64,000 nt of DNA from Pseudomonas sp. SCB32 (GCF_009189165.1 NZ_CP045118.1:5952001-6016000), one strand, 5' to 3'; positions 1 through 9,258 are shown, numbered from the stretch's first letter. Numbers and translations are program-made. Notes: a model not told the origin generated them from the letters alone.

Positions 1-5
1 AGCAT

Positions 6-407
6 TCACAGGGCCAGAACAGCCGACCGGCGCAGCCCGAAGAACTCCAGCTCGGCCAGCAGCAGGACCACCACCGCCTGCCCGATGACGAAGGCGTAGC
101 CCAAAGTGGTCGGCTGCACGTATCCGGTCACCAGCAGGGCGGCGCTCTCGACCACCCATAGCGCATTCAGGGCGATCACCACCCAGACGCCAGTCCGCGA
201 GAGCATCGCCTGGTTGCTCATCCAGTAGAGCACCAGCGCCAGTGGCAGGAGCACGATGCCGGCCACCATCAGCAGGATGAAGGGCAGACCGAACAGCTCG
301 CCCAGCGGTTGCGCTGCCAGGGCCATCAGCAGGCCCATGGCGCCACCGGCGATGGCATCGACTTTCAGGGTGAGACGAAGCAGCGGGGACGGTTGCAGCA
401 GAGCCAT
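6..407 (-). CDS. Small integral membrane protein, function unknown
   Basis: A 133-residue protein that is almost entirely hydrophobic, with about four predicted membrane-spanning segments (roughly residues 15-35, 42-62, 72-92 and 100-122) and short polar ends. I do not recognise a family. The ATG at 407 is chosen because GGAG lies nine bases upstream; an in-frame upstream start at 434 would have no clear ribosome site. It is transcribed divergently from the MmyB-type regulator at 537, across a 129-bp region that carries a palindromic operator, so it is a plausible target of that regulator. Confidence 0.7.
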   Translation of the reverse strand: MALLQPSPLLRLTLKVDAIAGGAMGLLMALAAQPLGELFGLPFILLMVAGIVLLPLALVLYWMSNQAMLSRTGVWVVIALNALWVVESAALLVTGYVQPTTLGYAFVIGQAVVVLLLAELEFFGLRRSAVLAL

Positions 408-483
408 GGCGAAGTCTCCTTCAACGATCGCCACCGGTTGGCGGCGTGTGGCTGCAGAATCCGCCCCCGCCGGACGCCAGTCG

Positions 484-518
484 ATTACCTGCCAGGTAAT
501 GGCCGGGCCGCTTACCTG
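484..518. promoter_or_regulatory. Candidate operator of the MmyB-type regulator
   Basis: A perfect palindrome, ATTACCTG-C-CAGGTAAT, occupies 484-500, and a further half-site TTACCTG follows at 512-518, 27 bp after the matching half of the palindrome. It sits in the divergent region between the membrane protein (start 407) and the HTH regulator (start 537), ending 18 bp before the regulator's start codon, a position typical of autoregulation. That this regulator binds it is inferred from position only. Confidence 0.5.
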
Positions 519-536
519 GGTCTATCGTTCGATCCC

Positions 537-1340
537 ATGAACAGCCCAGCCCACAACAATCCGACACAGCCTGTCGGCGCCCTGCTCCGCCAATGGCGCC
601 AGCGCCGCCGACTCAGCCAGCTCGACCTCGCTTGCGACGCAGAGATTTCCACGCGCCACCTGAGCTTCGTCGAAACCGGACGCGCCCTGCCCAGCCGCGA
701 GATGCTCCTGCATCTGGCCGAACAGCTGGACATCCCCCTGCGCGAACGCAACCGCCTGCTCAGCGCCGCCGGCTACGCCCCGGTGTATTCGGAGAAGGGC
801 CTGGACGACCCGGCGCTGACCGTGGCGAGGCAGGCCATCGACCAGCTGCTCAAGGCCCACGAGCCGAACCCGGCAATGGTGGTGGACCGGCACTGGAACC
901 TGCTGGCGTCCAATCGCACGGTGGATATCTTCCTGATCGGCGTCGACCCGGAGCTGCTGCAGCCGCCGATCAACGTGCTGCGCATGAGCCTGCACCCCAA
1001 GGGGCTGGCACCGCGCATCCTCAACCTGGGGCCGTGGAAGGCCCATGTGGTGGAGCGCCTTCAGCGCGACTACGAAGCCAGCGGCGACCCAGCGCTGGCA
1101 GCATTGCGCGACGAGGTGGCGGCCTATCCGGCACCGCCCTACGACGAGGCGGCCAATGGCGACATGGTGCTGATCCCGGTACAGCTGCAGACGGAGCTGG
1201 GCGTATGCAGCCTGATCGGCACCATCACGGTGTTCGGCACGCCGGTGGACGTGACACTGTCGGAGCTGGCCCTGGAAACCTTCTTCCCGGCCGACCCCGA
1301 CAGCGCCCGAATCCTGCGCCAGCTCAGCGGCGCGGAGTGA
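537..1340 (+). CDS. XRE-family transcriptional regulator with MmyB-like ligand domain
   Basis: A 267-residue regulator. Residues about 12-66 form an XRE helix-turn-helix (LRQWRQRRRLSQLDLA... STRHLSFVETGR), and about 95-260 match the MmyB-like ligand-binding domain (MVVDRHWNLLASN near residue 115 is a hallmark of that domain). Such proteins often repress or activate an adjacent divergent gene and are thought to bind a small hydrophobic ligand. The ATG at 537 is preferred because it begins just before the HTH; longer in-frame extensions have no family support and would cover the operator-like palindrome. The divergent neighbour is a small membrane protein. Confidence 0.85.
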   Translation: MNSPAHNNPTQPVGALLRQWRQRRRLSQLDLACDAEISTRHLSFVETGRALPSREMLLHLAEQLDIPLRERNRLLSAAGYAPVYSEKGLDDPALTVARQAIDQLLKAHEPNPAMVVDRHWNLLASNRTVDIFLIGVDPELLQPPINVLRMSLHPKGLAPRILNLGPWKAHVVERLQRDYEASGDPALAALRDEVAAYPAPPYDEAANGDMVLIPVQLQTELGVCSLIGTITVFGTPVDVTLSELALETFFPADPDSARILRQLSGAE

Positions 1341-1343
1341 GCG

Positions 1344-1868
1344 TCAGGCGGTCGCCTTCTTCTCGCGGATGCAGGTGGGGCCAGCGCGCTCTTCCACGGC
1401 GTGGCGCACTTCGTCGCGCAGGCCGAGCAGGAAGGCCGCTTCGGCGGCGACGAACAGCGGACCGACGATCAGCCCGGTGAGGTCATCGACGAACGCCGGC
1501 TTGCGGCCTTCGTACCAGTGGCCGACGAACTGGATGACCCAGCCCACCACGAACAGGCCGATGCCCCAGGTGAGCCAGGACGCGGTGGTGCCGGCGGCCA
1601 GCGCCGCGCCGATCCACAGCGACAGCGCCAGCAGCACGGTCATCAGCAGGCCGAAACGCAGGTCCAGACGCAGGTAGAACACCACAGAGGCCAGCGCCAG
1701 CAACGTGGCGGGCGCCAGGGTCAGGCCGAGCAACTCGACGCCGGGGCGCGACAGCAGGGTGGCAATGGACAGCACGATCATCGGGATCCCGATGAAGTGG
1801 CTGACGATGTTCCGCCGGTCACGGTGGTAGGCGGCATATTGGGCAAGGTAGTCGACCAGACTTTTCAT
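1344..1868 (-). CDS. DUF962 / Mpo1-like integral membrane protein
   Basis: A 174-residue membrane protein beginning MKSLVDYLAQYAAYHRDRRNIVSHFIGIP, with the conserved N-terminal HxxxNxxxHxxGIP-type motif of the DUF962 (yeast YGL010w/Mpo1) family and about four membrane segments. A second conserved patch, QFVGHWYEGRKPA near residues 120-135, is also typical. The yeast member is a dioxygenase acting on 2-hydroxy fatty acids; whether the bacterial protein shares that activity is inference. Start 1868 is preceded by GGGAGAA. It is divergent from the Crp/Fnr regulator at 1943 and its stop nearly abuts the regulator ending at 1340. Confidence 0.8.
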   Translation of the reverse strand: MKSLVDYLAQYAAYHRDRRNIVSHFIGIPMIVLSIATLLSRPGVELLGLTLAPATLLALASVVFYLRLDLRFGLLMTVLLALSLWIGAALAAGTTASWLTWGIGLFVVGWVIQFVGHWYEGRKPAFVDDLTGLIVGPLFVAAEAAFLLGLRDEVRHAVEERAGPTCIREKKATA

Positions 1869-1942
1869 TGTTGTTCTCCCGCAAGGTACTGGCATGATGG
1901 CGTTGCGCGCTTTCCCACTCTGTCAGTTAGCCGACAAAGCCC

Positions 1943-2632
1943 ATGACCGACGCCAAACCCTACCTGCCCCGCCTCGAACAAGGCCGCTGGTTCCAGGCCC
2001 TGCCCGAAGGCCTGCGCCACGCCTTGTGTGACGCCGCCGTAGTGCGCCGCCTACCCGCCGGGCAGCGCCTGTTCGCTCGTGGCGACGCGCCCTGCGGCCT
2101 GTATTGCGTAGTGGAAGGCGCGATGCGCGTCAGCGTCGTCGGCGAGACCGGCAAGGAAGCGCTGCTGGCGCTGGTGGAAGCGCCCAACTGGTTCGGCGAG
2201 ATCTGCCTGTTCGACGGCCAGCCGCGCACCCACGACGCCTACGCCGAGGGCGCCACCGTGCTCCTGCAGGTGCCCCTGGCGCCGCTGCAGGCGCTGCTGG
2301 CGCAACACCCGGAATACTGGCGCGACTTCGCCCTGCTGATGAGCCACAAGCTGCGCATCACCTTCGCCGTGCTGGAGGAGCTGTCGCTGCTGCCGGCCGC
2401 ACCGCGCCTGGCCCGGCGCCTGCTGATGATCGCCGAGGGCTACGGCGAGTCGGCCACCGCCAAGCGCGCACTGCATCTGCCGCAGGAGCAGCTCGCGGCG
2501 ATGCTCTCGCTGTCGCGGCAGACCACCAACCAGATCCTCAAGGACCTCGAGGCCCAGGGCATCCTGCGCCTGAGCTACGGCGGCATCGAGATCCTCGACC
2601 GCGAGCGCCTGCGCCACGCGGCACATGCCTAA
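1943..2632 (+). CDS. Crp/Fnr-family transcriptional regulator
   Basis: A 229-residue protein with an N-terminal cyclic-nucleotide-binding-type beta-barrel (about residues 18-135, including FGEICLFDGQPRTHDA, a phosphate-binding-cassette-like segment) and a C-terminal winged helix (about 150-222) whose recognition helix region reads LAAMLSLSRQTTNQILKDLE. There is no N-terminal cysteine cluster of the Fnr iron-sulfur type, so the ligand is unknown. It is divergent from the Mpo1-like gene with 74 bp between starts, suggesting it may regulate that gene. It is not Vfr: the domain sequence differs and the context is not that of vfr. Confidence 0.85.
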   Translation: MTDAKPYLPRLEQGRWFQALPEGLRHALCDAAVVRRLPAGQRLFARGDAPCGLYCVVEGAMRVSVVGETGKEALLALVEAPNWFGEICLFDGQPRTHDAYAEGATVLLQVPLAPLQALLAQHPEYWRDFALLMSHKLRITFAVLEELSLLPAAPRLARRLLMIAEGYGESATAKRALHLPQEQLAAMLSLSRQTTNQILKDLEAQGILRLSYGGIEILDRERLRHAAHA

Positions 2633-2774
2633 GCGCGCAAGCTGACGAATCCTCCTTTTGGATGGTTGCAGCGGCGCCGTTCGGCGCTAGCCTTGGAGTT
2701 GCTGCGACCCAGTCGCCCAAAGCCAGCCCCCGGCGCCTGGCGCGGCACACAATAACAACAAGGAAACGCCCGCC

Positions 2775-3542
2775 ATGCTCCGAAAGCTCGATGTGCTTCG
2801 CGGTATTTTGCTGTGCTGTTTCGGACTCCTCGCCCTCTCCGCCCAGGCCAACCTGCCCAGTGAAGAACTGCAGCTGCAGACCTTGCAGGTCTACACCTGC
2901 CGCTCGATCAACAGCCTGCTGTTGCTGCGCGGCGAAGGCTTCCAGGAGGGCCACGCCGCCCAACTGGAGAAAGACCTGGCCACGCTGGATCAGGCGATCA
3001 GGACCTACCCCAAGGCCGATGAGGCGCTGAAAAAGGCCCATACGGACTTCGTTACGCAAATACGCAATGGCGTTTCCTACGGCCCCAAGGAAGAGGACCT
3101 GCCCTGGCGCTACAACCAGGACCTCAGCCGCGCCCTGCGCGACCTGCTGGGCCAGATCGAACGCTTCGTCCCGGCCAGCGCCGACATCAATCAGCTGCCG
3201 CTGTGGGAGCTGCCCGTGCGGGTCGAATTCCTCGCCACCCAGTACCTGGGCCGTGCCTACCTGAGCGGACTGGAACTGGCGCGCGAGCAGCCCCAGGTCT
3301 ATCTGGGGCAGGACGAGAGCGTGCTGGTGCCGATGCTCTCGCAGCGCATCGCACAACTGCCGGACACCGACGCGACCAAGAAGCTGCGCACCCGCTGGGA
3401 GTACCTGAGCAAGGCGCTGCAGGACATGAACAGCAAGAGCAGCACCGTGGTCAGCGCCTCGGGCCGGCCCTGGGCGCCGATCATCGTCGAACGCAACGCG
3501 CGGGCGGTATCCGGCCAACTGATACAGCTCAGCCAGCAGTAG
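2775..3542 (+). CDS. Conserved periplasmic protein, function unknown
   Basis: A 255-residue protein with a clear signal peptide (positively charged MLRKLD start, hydrophobic core LLCCFGLLALSA, cleavage near AQA-N at residue 25). The mature part is hydrophilic and mostly helical, with no catalytic motif I recognise. A ribosome site AAGGAA lies upstream of the ATG. Its stop is followed five bases later by the converging stop of the PPK2 gene, so the two overlap transcriptionally at their 3' ends. The 142 bp upstream hold its promoter region but no consensus I can defend. Confidence 0.75.
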   Translation: MLRKLDVLRGILLCCFGLLALSAQANLPSEELQLQTLQVYTCRSINSLLLLRGEGFQEGHAAQLEKDLATLDQAIRTYPKADEALKKAHTDFVTQIRNGVSYGPKEEDLPWRYNQDLSRALRDLLGQIERFVPASADINQLPLWELPVRVEFLATQYLGRAYLSGLELAREQPQVYLGQDESVLVPMLSQRIAQLPDTDATKKLRTRWEYLSKALQDMNSKSSTVVSASGRPWAPIIVERNARAVSGQLIQLSQQ

Positions 3543-3546
3543 CGCT

Positions 3547-4545
3547 TCAGGCGGGTATCGGCTCAGCCTCGCTCACCGGCTGTACCACAGGCACCACCGC
3601 CTGCACCGGGCGCTCCAGTTCGTCCCGATCGAGCAATGCTGCGCGCCCCACCAGCCGTTCATCCGGGGCGCGGGCGATCTTCGGGTTCTTGTCCGGGTAA
3701 TCCAGGCTGTGCAGGAAGTGGCGCAGGCAGTTGAGCCTCGCGCGCTTCTTGTCGTCGGACTTGATCACCACCCAGGGCGCATCGGCGGTATCGGTGTGGA
3801 AGAACATCGCTTCCTTGGCCTGGGTGTAGTCGTCCCACCTGTCCAGCGACTGGATATCGATGGACGACAGCTTCCAGTGCTTGAGCGGATCATCGCGGCG
3901 CGAGACGAAGCGCCGCAGCTGCTCCTCGCGGCTGACCGAGAACCAGTACTTGAAGATGTGGATGCCGTTGCGCACCAGCATGCGCTCCAGCTCCGGCGTC
4001 TGCTGCATGAACTCCAGGTACTGGCGTGGCGAGCAGAAGCCCATCACCCGCTCGACGCCGGCGCGGTTGTACCAGGAGCGGTCGAAGAAGACGATCTCGC
4101 CGGCCGTGGGCAGGTGCTGGATGTAGCGCTGGAAGTACCACTGGCCACGCTCGGCGTCGCTGGGTTTCTCCAGCGCGATGACCCGCGCGCCGCGCGGGTT
4201 GAGGTGCTCCATGAAGCGTTTGATGGTGCCGCCCTTGCCGGCAGCGTCGCGACCCTCGAAGAGCACGACGATGCGCTGGCCGGTTTCCTTCACCCAGCTC
4301 TGCACCTTCAGCAGCTCGATCTGCAGTTCGGCCTTCTGCGCCTCGTATTCCTTGCGTTGCAGGCGCTTGCGGTAGGGATAGGCCTGCGGCAGGTCGGCGG
4401 ACGAGGAGTCCTCGTTGCTGCCGCGCGGCGCCATGGCCACGCTCAGCGCGACCGGGCCATGGCTCTGGGCGATGATCTGCTCGCCGCCCTCGGTGGGTGC
4501 TGTGTCGGCAATGACGGAAAGAAGCTTGGGATCGGGCTGGGGCAT
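3547..4545 (-). CDS. ppk2: Polyphosphate kinase 2 family protein
   Basis: A 332-residue PPK2. These enzymes move phosphate between polyphosphate and nucleoside di- or monophosphates, usually forming GTP or ATP from polyP. Walker A GRDAAGKGGT lies at residues 98-107 and the Walker B-like FFDRSWYNRAG at about 153-163; the lid region RRFVSRRDDPLKHWKLS is also present. The first 50 residues are a variable, probably disordered extension. The ATG at 4545 follows a strong AGGAGG. A single PPK2 domain with this length fits class I (NDP-phosphorylating), but the class is inference. Confidence 0.9.
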   Translation of the reverse strand: MPQPDPKLLSVIADTAPTEGGEQIIAQSHGPVALSVAMAPRGSNEDSSSADLPQAYPYRKRLQRKEYEAQKAELQIELLKVQSWVKETGQRIVVLFEGRDAAGKGGTIKRFMEHLNPRGARVIALEKPSDAERGQWYFQRYIQHLPTAGEIVFFDRSWYNRAGVERVMGFCSPRQYLEFMQQTPELERMLVRNGIHIFKYWFSVSREEQLRRFVSRRDDPLKHWKLSSIDIQSLDRWDDYTQAKEAMFFHTDTADAPWVVIKSDDKKRARLNCLRHFLHSLDYPDKNPKIARAPDERLVGRAALLDRDELERPVQAVVPVVQPVSEAEPIPA

Positions 4546-4681
4546 GGTCTCCTCCTGTGAGACGTAACGGCTGCAAGGGATAACCTCCACTTTGCGGACC
4601 GCGACAACTGCCCCTCTTGACCGGCATCAATTCCCCTGTCGAGGTACGGCCAGGGAAATTTCCGGATATTCCCGAGCCGTC

Positions 4682-5650
4682 CTACAGCCAGCCTTTGAAC
4701 TTGAACCAGTAGTAGGGAATGATCGCCGAGACCACCATCGCCACCAGCGCCATCGGGTAGCCGGCCATCCAGGCCAGCTCCGGCATGTGCTGGAAGTTCA
4801 TGCCGTAGACCGTGCCGACCAGGGTCGGCGGCAGGAACAATACGGCGGCGATGGAAAACACCTTGATGATGCTGTTCTGCTCGATGTTGATCAGGCCCAG
4901 GGTGGCGTCCAGCAGGAAGGTGATCTCCCCGGCCATCTTCGACTGGTACTCGCTCAGCGAGCGCACGTCGCGCTCCACCGACTTCATGCCCAGCTTCACC
5001 TCTTCGCTGATCCAGCCGTTGCTGCCCTGGCGGAAGTACGACAGCGGCCGACTGATGCTCAGGAGACTCTCATTGAGCTTGGACAGCAGCGAGTTGCCCC
5101 GCCCCAGTTGCTTGACGATCCCCTGCAGGTCGGCCTTGCCGCCCTTGGCCTGACCTTCCTGAAAGATGCCGTTGGACAGCGAATCGAGCTGCTGCTGGAC
5201 CGTTTCCAGCACGTCGGCGATGCGGTCCACCACGCTGTCCATCAGGGTCACGAACAGCTGATCGCTCCTGCCCTCGCAGCCGCCGCGCTGGGTGCGCGTC
5301 TCGAAGGTGCGGAAGGCCAACAGGTCGGTGTAGCGCACCGTCACCAACCAGTTCGGGGTCAGCACGCAGGTGACCTCCGAGGTGCTCGGCTTGTGCTCGC
5401 GAATGCCGCCGACGACGGTGGTGGTCATGTACAGCGCGCCGTTGCTCTCGTAGAAGCGCGAGGAATCCTCGATCTCGGCCATTTCCTCGCGGGTCGGCAC
5501 GTCCACCGCAATGATCGACTCCAGCAACTGTTCCTCCTCGGCGGTGGGCCGGAACAGGTCGATCCACAGGGTGTCCTTGGGCATGCCATGGCATTCGCTG
5601 CCGTTGTGGCGCACCAGGCGGTCGCCGACGAGGGTGTAATAGGTGATCAT
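4682..5650 (-). CDS. corA: CorA-type magnesium/cobalt transporter
   Basis: A 322-residue CorA-family channel. The N-terminal two thirds is the cytosolic metal-sensing funnel domain, followed by a long stalk helix and two C-terminal membrane segments; the signature YGMNF sits at the end of the first one (about residues 275-279). The protein ends in the basic, aromatic tail YYWFKFKGWL. It would import Mg2+ (or Co2+/Ni2+) down the membrane potential as a pentamer. The ATG at 5650 begins MITYYTLVG. It lies divergent to the small gene at 5739, with 88 bp between. Confidence 0.93.
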   Translation of the reverse strand: MITYYTLVGDRLVRHNGSECHGMPKDTLWIDLFRPTAEEEQLLESIIAVDVPTREEMAEIEDSSRFYESNGALYMTTTVVGGIREHKPSTSEVTCVLTPNWLVTVRYTDLLAFRTFETRTQRGGCEGRSDQLFVTLMDSVVDRIADVLETVQQQLDSLSNGIFQEGQAKGGKADLQGIVKQLGRGNSLLSKLNESLLSISRPLSYFRQGSNGWISEEVKLGMKSVERDVRSLSEYQSKMAGEITFLLDATLGLINIEQNSIIKVFSIAAVLFLPPTLVGTVYGMNFQHMPELAWMAGYPMALVAMVVSAIIPYYWFKFKGWL

Positions 5651-5738
5651 GTCGCCCGACAATCCATCCACAGCCTGAAGTTGCCCCGCAGGTTGGCCAA
5701 CTTCGGGCCTCTTCACAAGCCCACCGGAGTGCAATGTG

Positions 5739-6014
5739 ATGACCGACCAAGACGATGGCGAAGAGTCCTTCGCCGAAGACACCCTGATCCAGGCCATCGA
5801 GAACCAGATCGAGAGCGAGAGCCCACCCGCCGCCCGCGCGGTGTTCAACAAGCTCACCCTGGTCGGCTACGAGCGCGAGGATGCGCTGCACCTGATGGCC
5901 CTGGTACTCGCCCACGAAATCGAGGCCATGCTGGCCGAAGACCGCGCATTCAACGGCGAGTGGTACGAGCAGGCCTTGCGCGCACTGCCGACCCTGCCCG
6001 GCGAGGATGAGTGA
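5739..6014 (+). CDS. Conserved small hypothetical protein
   Basis: A 91-residue acidic soluble protein. The segment AARAVFNKLTLVGYEREDALHLMALVLAHEIEAML (about residues 32-66) is a predicted helical repeat reminiscent of the DUF1841-type fold, where an alternating small helix is followed by a glycine turn and a histidine-containing helix. No function is known to me. A GTG directly before the ATG is an alternative start; CGGAG lies about 10 bases upstream. It is followed by the other small gene at 6083. Confidence 0.7.
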   Translation: MTDQDDGEESFAEDTLIQAIENQIESESPPAARAVFNKLTLVGYEREDALHLMALVLAHEIEAMLAEDRAFNGEWYEQALRALPTLPGEDE

Positions 6015-6082
6015 CGGCGCTTGCGGAACAGCCCGGACTTGAGACTACACTGGGGTCTCACTGACCATTGGGAGTTGGGTGT

Positions 6083-6316
6083 ATGGCCTTCACGAAAGAT
6101 ATGGTTGCGGAACTGGACCTGCTGGCGCTCTTCGATCTGGAGAACAGCCAGGCGGGATTGAAAGTCCACCATGACGCCTCGCGGGACACCGTCGCTGCCG
6201 CCGAGCGCCTGCACGCCAAAGGGCTGATCGACAAACCCGACGGCGGTTATCTGACCAGCCTCGGGATCGACGCCGCCGAACACGCCCAGGTCCTGCTCGG
6301 CATCCTGCGCAGCTGA
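6083..6316 (+). CDS. TIGR02647-type small conserved protein
   Basis: A 77-residue protein matching, from memory, a small gamma-proteobacterial family of the same length (TIGR02647) with the pattern MxFTKxMVxELxLLxLFDLxNxQxGLKVHHDA. The middle reads like a short winged-helix (AAAERLHAKGLIDKPDGGYLTSLG), so a DNA-binding role is possible but unproven. GGGAG lies nine bases upstream of the ATG. It precedes cyaA by 92 bp on the same strand, as in P. aeruginosa, where a similar small gene precedes cyaA. Confidence 0.7.
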   Translation: MAFTKDMVAELDLLALFDLENSQAGLKVHHDASRDTVAAAERLHAKGLIDKPDGGYLTSLGIDAAEHAQVLLGILRS

Positions 6317-6408
6317 CCTCAAGACTCGCCTCGAACGGGCGATAACCTGGCAAATTTTCGGGCGCCGCACCACCTGATGCGGCGCCACTGGCCAGGCAGC
6401 AGTACGCC

Positions 6409-9258
6409 ATGACGCTCACCCCCGAGATTCGCCCGGACATCGACGACGGTATCGACCGCAAGGTATTGGCGCAGCTGCGCCAGCGCTTCCTGACGGTCAA
6501 TGCCGGCCGCCTGCGGCGCGCCACCGAGGCGCTGTCCACGCGCCAGCAACTGGTGCTGAAGCTGCTGCCGCTACTGCTGGACGTGAACCATCCGCTGCTG
6601 CCCGGCTATGTGTCGGCGGCCACGCCAGCGGGCCTGTCCGGCTTCGTCCCGGACGACGAGCTCCTCGCCGAGGCCCAGCGCCTGACCCGCTCCTTCAGCT
6701 ACAAGACGCGTCGCGGCAACCCGCCCTTGCCGATCCACGGCCTGTTCCTGATGGGCAGCCTGGGCACCGTCGCCCAGGCCGAACAGAGCGACCTGGACCT
6801 GTGGGTCTGCCACGCTTCCGATCTTTCCCCGCAGGAGCTCTCCGAACTGCGCCGCAAGTGCGACCTGCTGGAGCAATGGGCCGCGACCCAGGGCGCCGAG
6901 GTGCACTGCTTCTTCATCGAACCGCAGCGCTTCACCCAGGGCGCGCGCGAGGCCCGCCTGACCTCCGACGACTGCGGCACCAGCCAGCACTACCTGCTGC
7001 TCGACGAGTTCTATCGCACCGCCATCTGGCTCGGCGGGCGCACGCCGCTGTGGTGGCTGGTGCCGGTCTACGAAGAAGGCCGCTACGCCGAATATTGCGA
7101 GACGCTGCTGAGCAAGCGTTTCATCCGCGCCGACGATGTCCTCGACCTCGGCCACCTGGCGCGCATTCCACCCGGCGAATTCATCGGCGCGGGCATGTGG
7201 CAACTGTTCAAGGGTATCGAGTCACCCTACAAGTCGGTGCTCAAGCTCCTGCTCACCGAGGTCTACGCCAGCGAGCACCCCAGCGTTGCCTGTCTGAGCC
7301 TGCGCTACAAACAGGCGATCTACGCCGGGCGGCTCGACGAGGAAGAGCTCGACCCCTACGTGATGCTCTACCGCCGCCTGGAGGAATACCTGGCGGCACG
7401 CGGCGAGCGGGAGCGCCTGGAACTGGTCCGCCGCTGCCTGTACCTCAAGGTCGGCAAGAAGCTCAGCCGCCCGCCGCGCCAGGGCCGCAAGAGCTGGCAG
7501 CGCAAGCTGATGGAGCGTCTTTCCGCTGAGTGGAACTGGGACAGCCGCACCTTCGGGCTGCTCGACAGCCGCAGCCAGTGGAAGGTCCGCCAGGTGCTGC
7601 TGGAACGCCGCGCGCTGGTCAACGAACTGACCCATAGCTACCGCTTCCTCTCGCAGTTCGCCCGCCTGCAGCAGGCCGCCAGCGGCATCAATCCGCGCGA
7701 CCTGAACGTGCTCGGCCGGCGCCTGTATGCCGCCTTCGAGCGCAAGGCCGGCAAGGTCGAGTTCATCAATCCGGGTATTGCCCCGGATGTCGCCGAAGAC
7801 ACCCTCACCCTCGCCCAGCTGCCCGCCGAAGCCGGCAAGCCGCCGTTCTGGGCGTTGTTCGGCGGTAGCCTGTCGCGGCAGGAAATGGCCGACTTCGCCC
7901 CGCTGCGCCGGTCCCGCGACCTGATGGAACTGCTGGCCTGGAGTCACCGCAACGGCGTGATCGACGCCACCACGCGGCTCTCCCTGCAACCGGGCGCCAG
8001 CGACCTCAACGAATTCGAATTGCAGAACCTGCTGGGCTGCCTGCAACAAGCCTTCCCGCTGCCCCTTGCCGACGTGCCGGAAAGCGCCCTGCTGCGCAGC
8101 AGCGTGCCGGCGCAGACACTGATCCTGGTGAACGTCGGCCTCGACCCATTGCGCCAGCACAGCCAGATGAACGTGCATATGACCACCGAGCGCACCGACT
8201 CGCTCGGTTACTCCGGCGTGCGCGACAACCTGGTGCTGACCCTCGACCAGATCACCCTGAACAGCTGGAACGAGCTGGTGGTCAACCGCTTCGCCGGGCC
8301 CCACGCGTTGCTCGACTGCCTGCGCGACTTCCTCAACAGCCTGCCCACCGATGCCCCGCCACCGCGTCTGTTGGTCCGCTGCTTCTGTCGCAACCGCGCA
8401 GTGGCCATCGCCCAGCGCGTGGAGGACCTGATCCGCGACGCCCACGGACAGCTCGCCAGTGGACGCGGCGGACGCTACCTGCTGCAGGTGCAGCAGCACT
8501 TCCACCTGCTGCAACTGACCCCCGGCGATGTCAGCCATCGGGCGGTGGAGGGTTTGCCGGCACTGATCGAACACCTGGGCGACACCCAGCAGGACAACGG
8601 TTTCCTGCAACTGGACCGGCATGCCCTGGAGGGCGAAGACCTGGCGCTGATCCTGCCGCTGGGCCGCGCCAACTGCGTGCAGGTGTTCTATCGCCTGGAC
8701 GAGGGCAATGCCGAAATCAGCGTCCTCGACGAACGCAACGCGCTCTGGCGCCGCCGCCAGGCCTACGACAGCGAGGAAAGCCTGCTGCTGCCGCTGCAAC
8801 GCTTCCTGCAATCGGTGCAGTACCGGCGCAATGCGCTGCTGCCGCTGCTGGAGGAAGGCCAGGGCGCGGTGGGCGCGGAGATTCTGTTCTATGAGGTACT
8901 GCCCAACGGCCACCAGCGCGCCCAGCGGATCGAACGGCGCAGCGCGCCGCAGGCGCTGGAAGCACTGCCCTACTACAACGTGCAGGCGATCATCGAGCCC
9001 GGCGACGGGCAACGCGCCCGCACCACGCTGTACTGCAACCACCGCGAATTCTCCGAACTGGAGTACGGCGACGGGCTGTTCCAGGCAGTGGCCAGGCACA
9101 TCCTCGGCCAGCGCAGCGGCCAGGAGCGGTATCCCTGCTACATCACCGACCTCGACCTGTCGGCGATGCAGGAAGGCGGCGAACTACAGACGGTGCATTT
9201 CCTGCGTTACAAGCAGAGCCTGGAGCAGGCTCTGAACCGGGCGCTGGCCGAGGCCTGA
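6409..9258 (+). CDS. cyaA: Class I adenylate cyclase
   Basis: A 949-residue class I (enterobacterial-type) adenylate cyclase converting ATP to cAMP and pyrophosphate. The catalytic N-terminal domain carries the nucleotidyltransferase signature MGSLGTVAQAEQSDLDLWV near residues 114-133, where the Ser and the two Asp are expected to position Mg-ATP. The C-terminal half (about 540-949) is the regulatory region of this family. Length and start agree with Pseudomonas CyaA. In pseudomonads cAMP acts through Vfr, and a second cyclase, CyaB, is usually the main source. The gene stands alone between the small TIGR02647-type gene and the converging rnk. Confidence 0.95.
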   Translation: MTLTPEIRPDIDDGIDRKVLAQLRQRFLTVNAGRLRRATEALSTRQQLVLKLLPLLLDVNHPLLPGYVSAATPAGLSGFVPDDELLAEAQRLTRSFSYKTRRGNPPLPIHGLFLMGSLGTVAQAEQSDLDLWVCHASDLSPQELSELRRKCDLLEQWAATQGAEVHCFFIEPQRFTQGAREARLTSDDCGTSQHYLLLDEFYRTAIWLGGRTPLWWLVPVYEEGRYAEYCETLLSKRFIRADDVLDLGHLARIPPGEFIGAGMWQLFKGIESPYKSVLKLLLTEVYASEHPSVACLSLRYKQAIYAGRLDEEELDPYVMLYRRLEEYLAARGERERLELVRRCLYLKVGKKLSRPPRQGRKSWQRKLMERLSAEWNWDSRTFGLLDSRSQWKVRQVLLERRALVNELTHSYRFLSQFARLQQAASGINPRDLNVLGRRLYAAFERKAGKVEFINPGIAPDVAEDTLTLAQLPAEAGKPPFWALFGGSLSRQEMADFAPLRRSRDLMELLAWSHRNGVIDATTRLSLQPGASDLNEFELQNLLGCLQQAFPLPLADVPESALLRSSVPAQTLILVNVGLDPLRQHSQMNVHMTTERTDSLGYSGVRDNLVLTLDQITLNSWNELVVNRFAGPHALLDCLRDFLNSLPTDAPPPRLLVRCFCRNRAVAIAQRVEDLIRDAHGQLASGRGGRYLLQVQQHFHLLQLTPGDVSHRAVEGLPALIEHLGDTQQDNGFLQLDRHALEGEDLALILPLGRANCVQVFYRLDEGNAEISVLDERNALWRRRQAYDSEESLLLPLQRFLQSVQYRRNALLPLLEEGQGAVGAEILFYEVLPNGHQRAQRIERRSAPQALEALPYYNVQAIIEPGDGQRARTTLYCNHREFSELEYGDGLFQAVARHILGQRSGQERYPCYITDLDLSAMQEGGELQTVHFLRYKQSLEQALNRALAEA

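Noticed and set aside
4592..6010. A 472-codon open frame on the plus strand, antisense to corA and into the next gene
   Set aside because: Its product is rich in Arg, Gln and His without any family resemblance, it lies mainly opposite the well-supported corA, and it is a typical high-GC antisense shadow.
7222..9099. A 625-codon open frame antisense to cyaA
   Set aside because: Composition is the GC-driven opposite-strand pattern of cyaA; no ribosome site, no motif and no partner genes.
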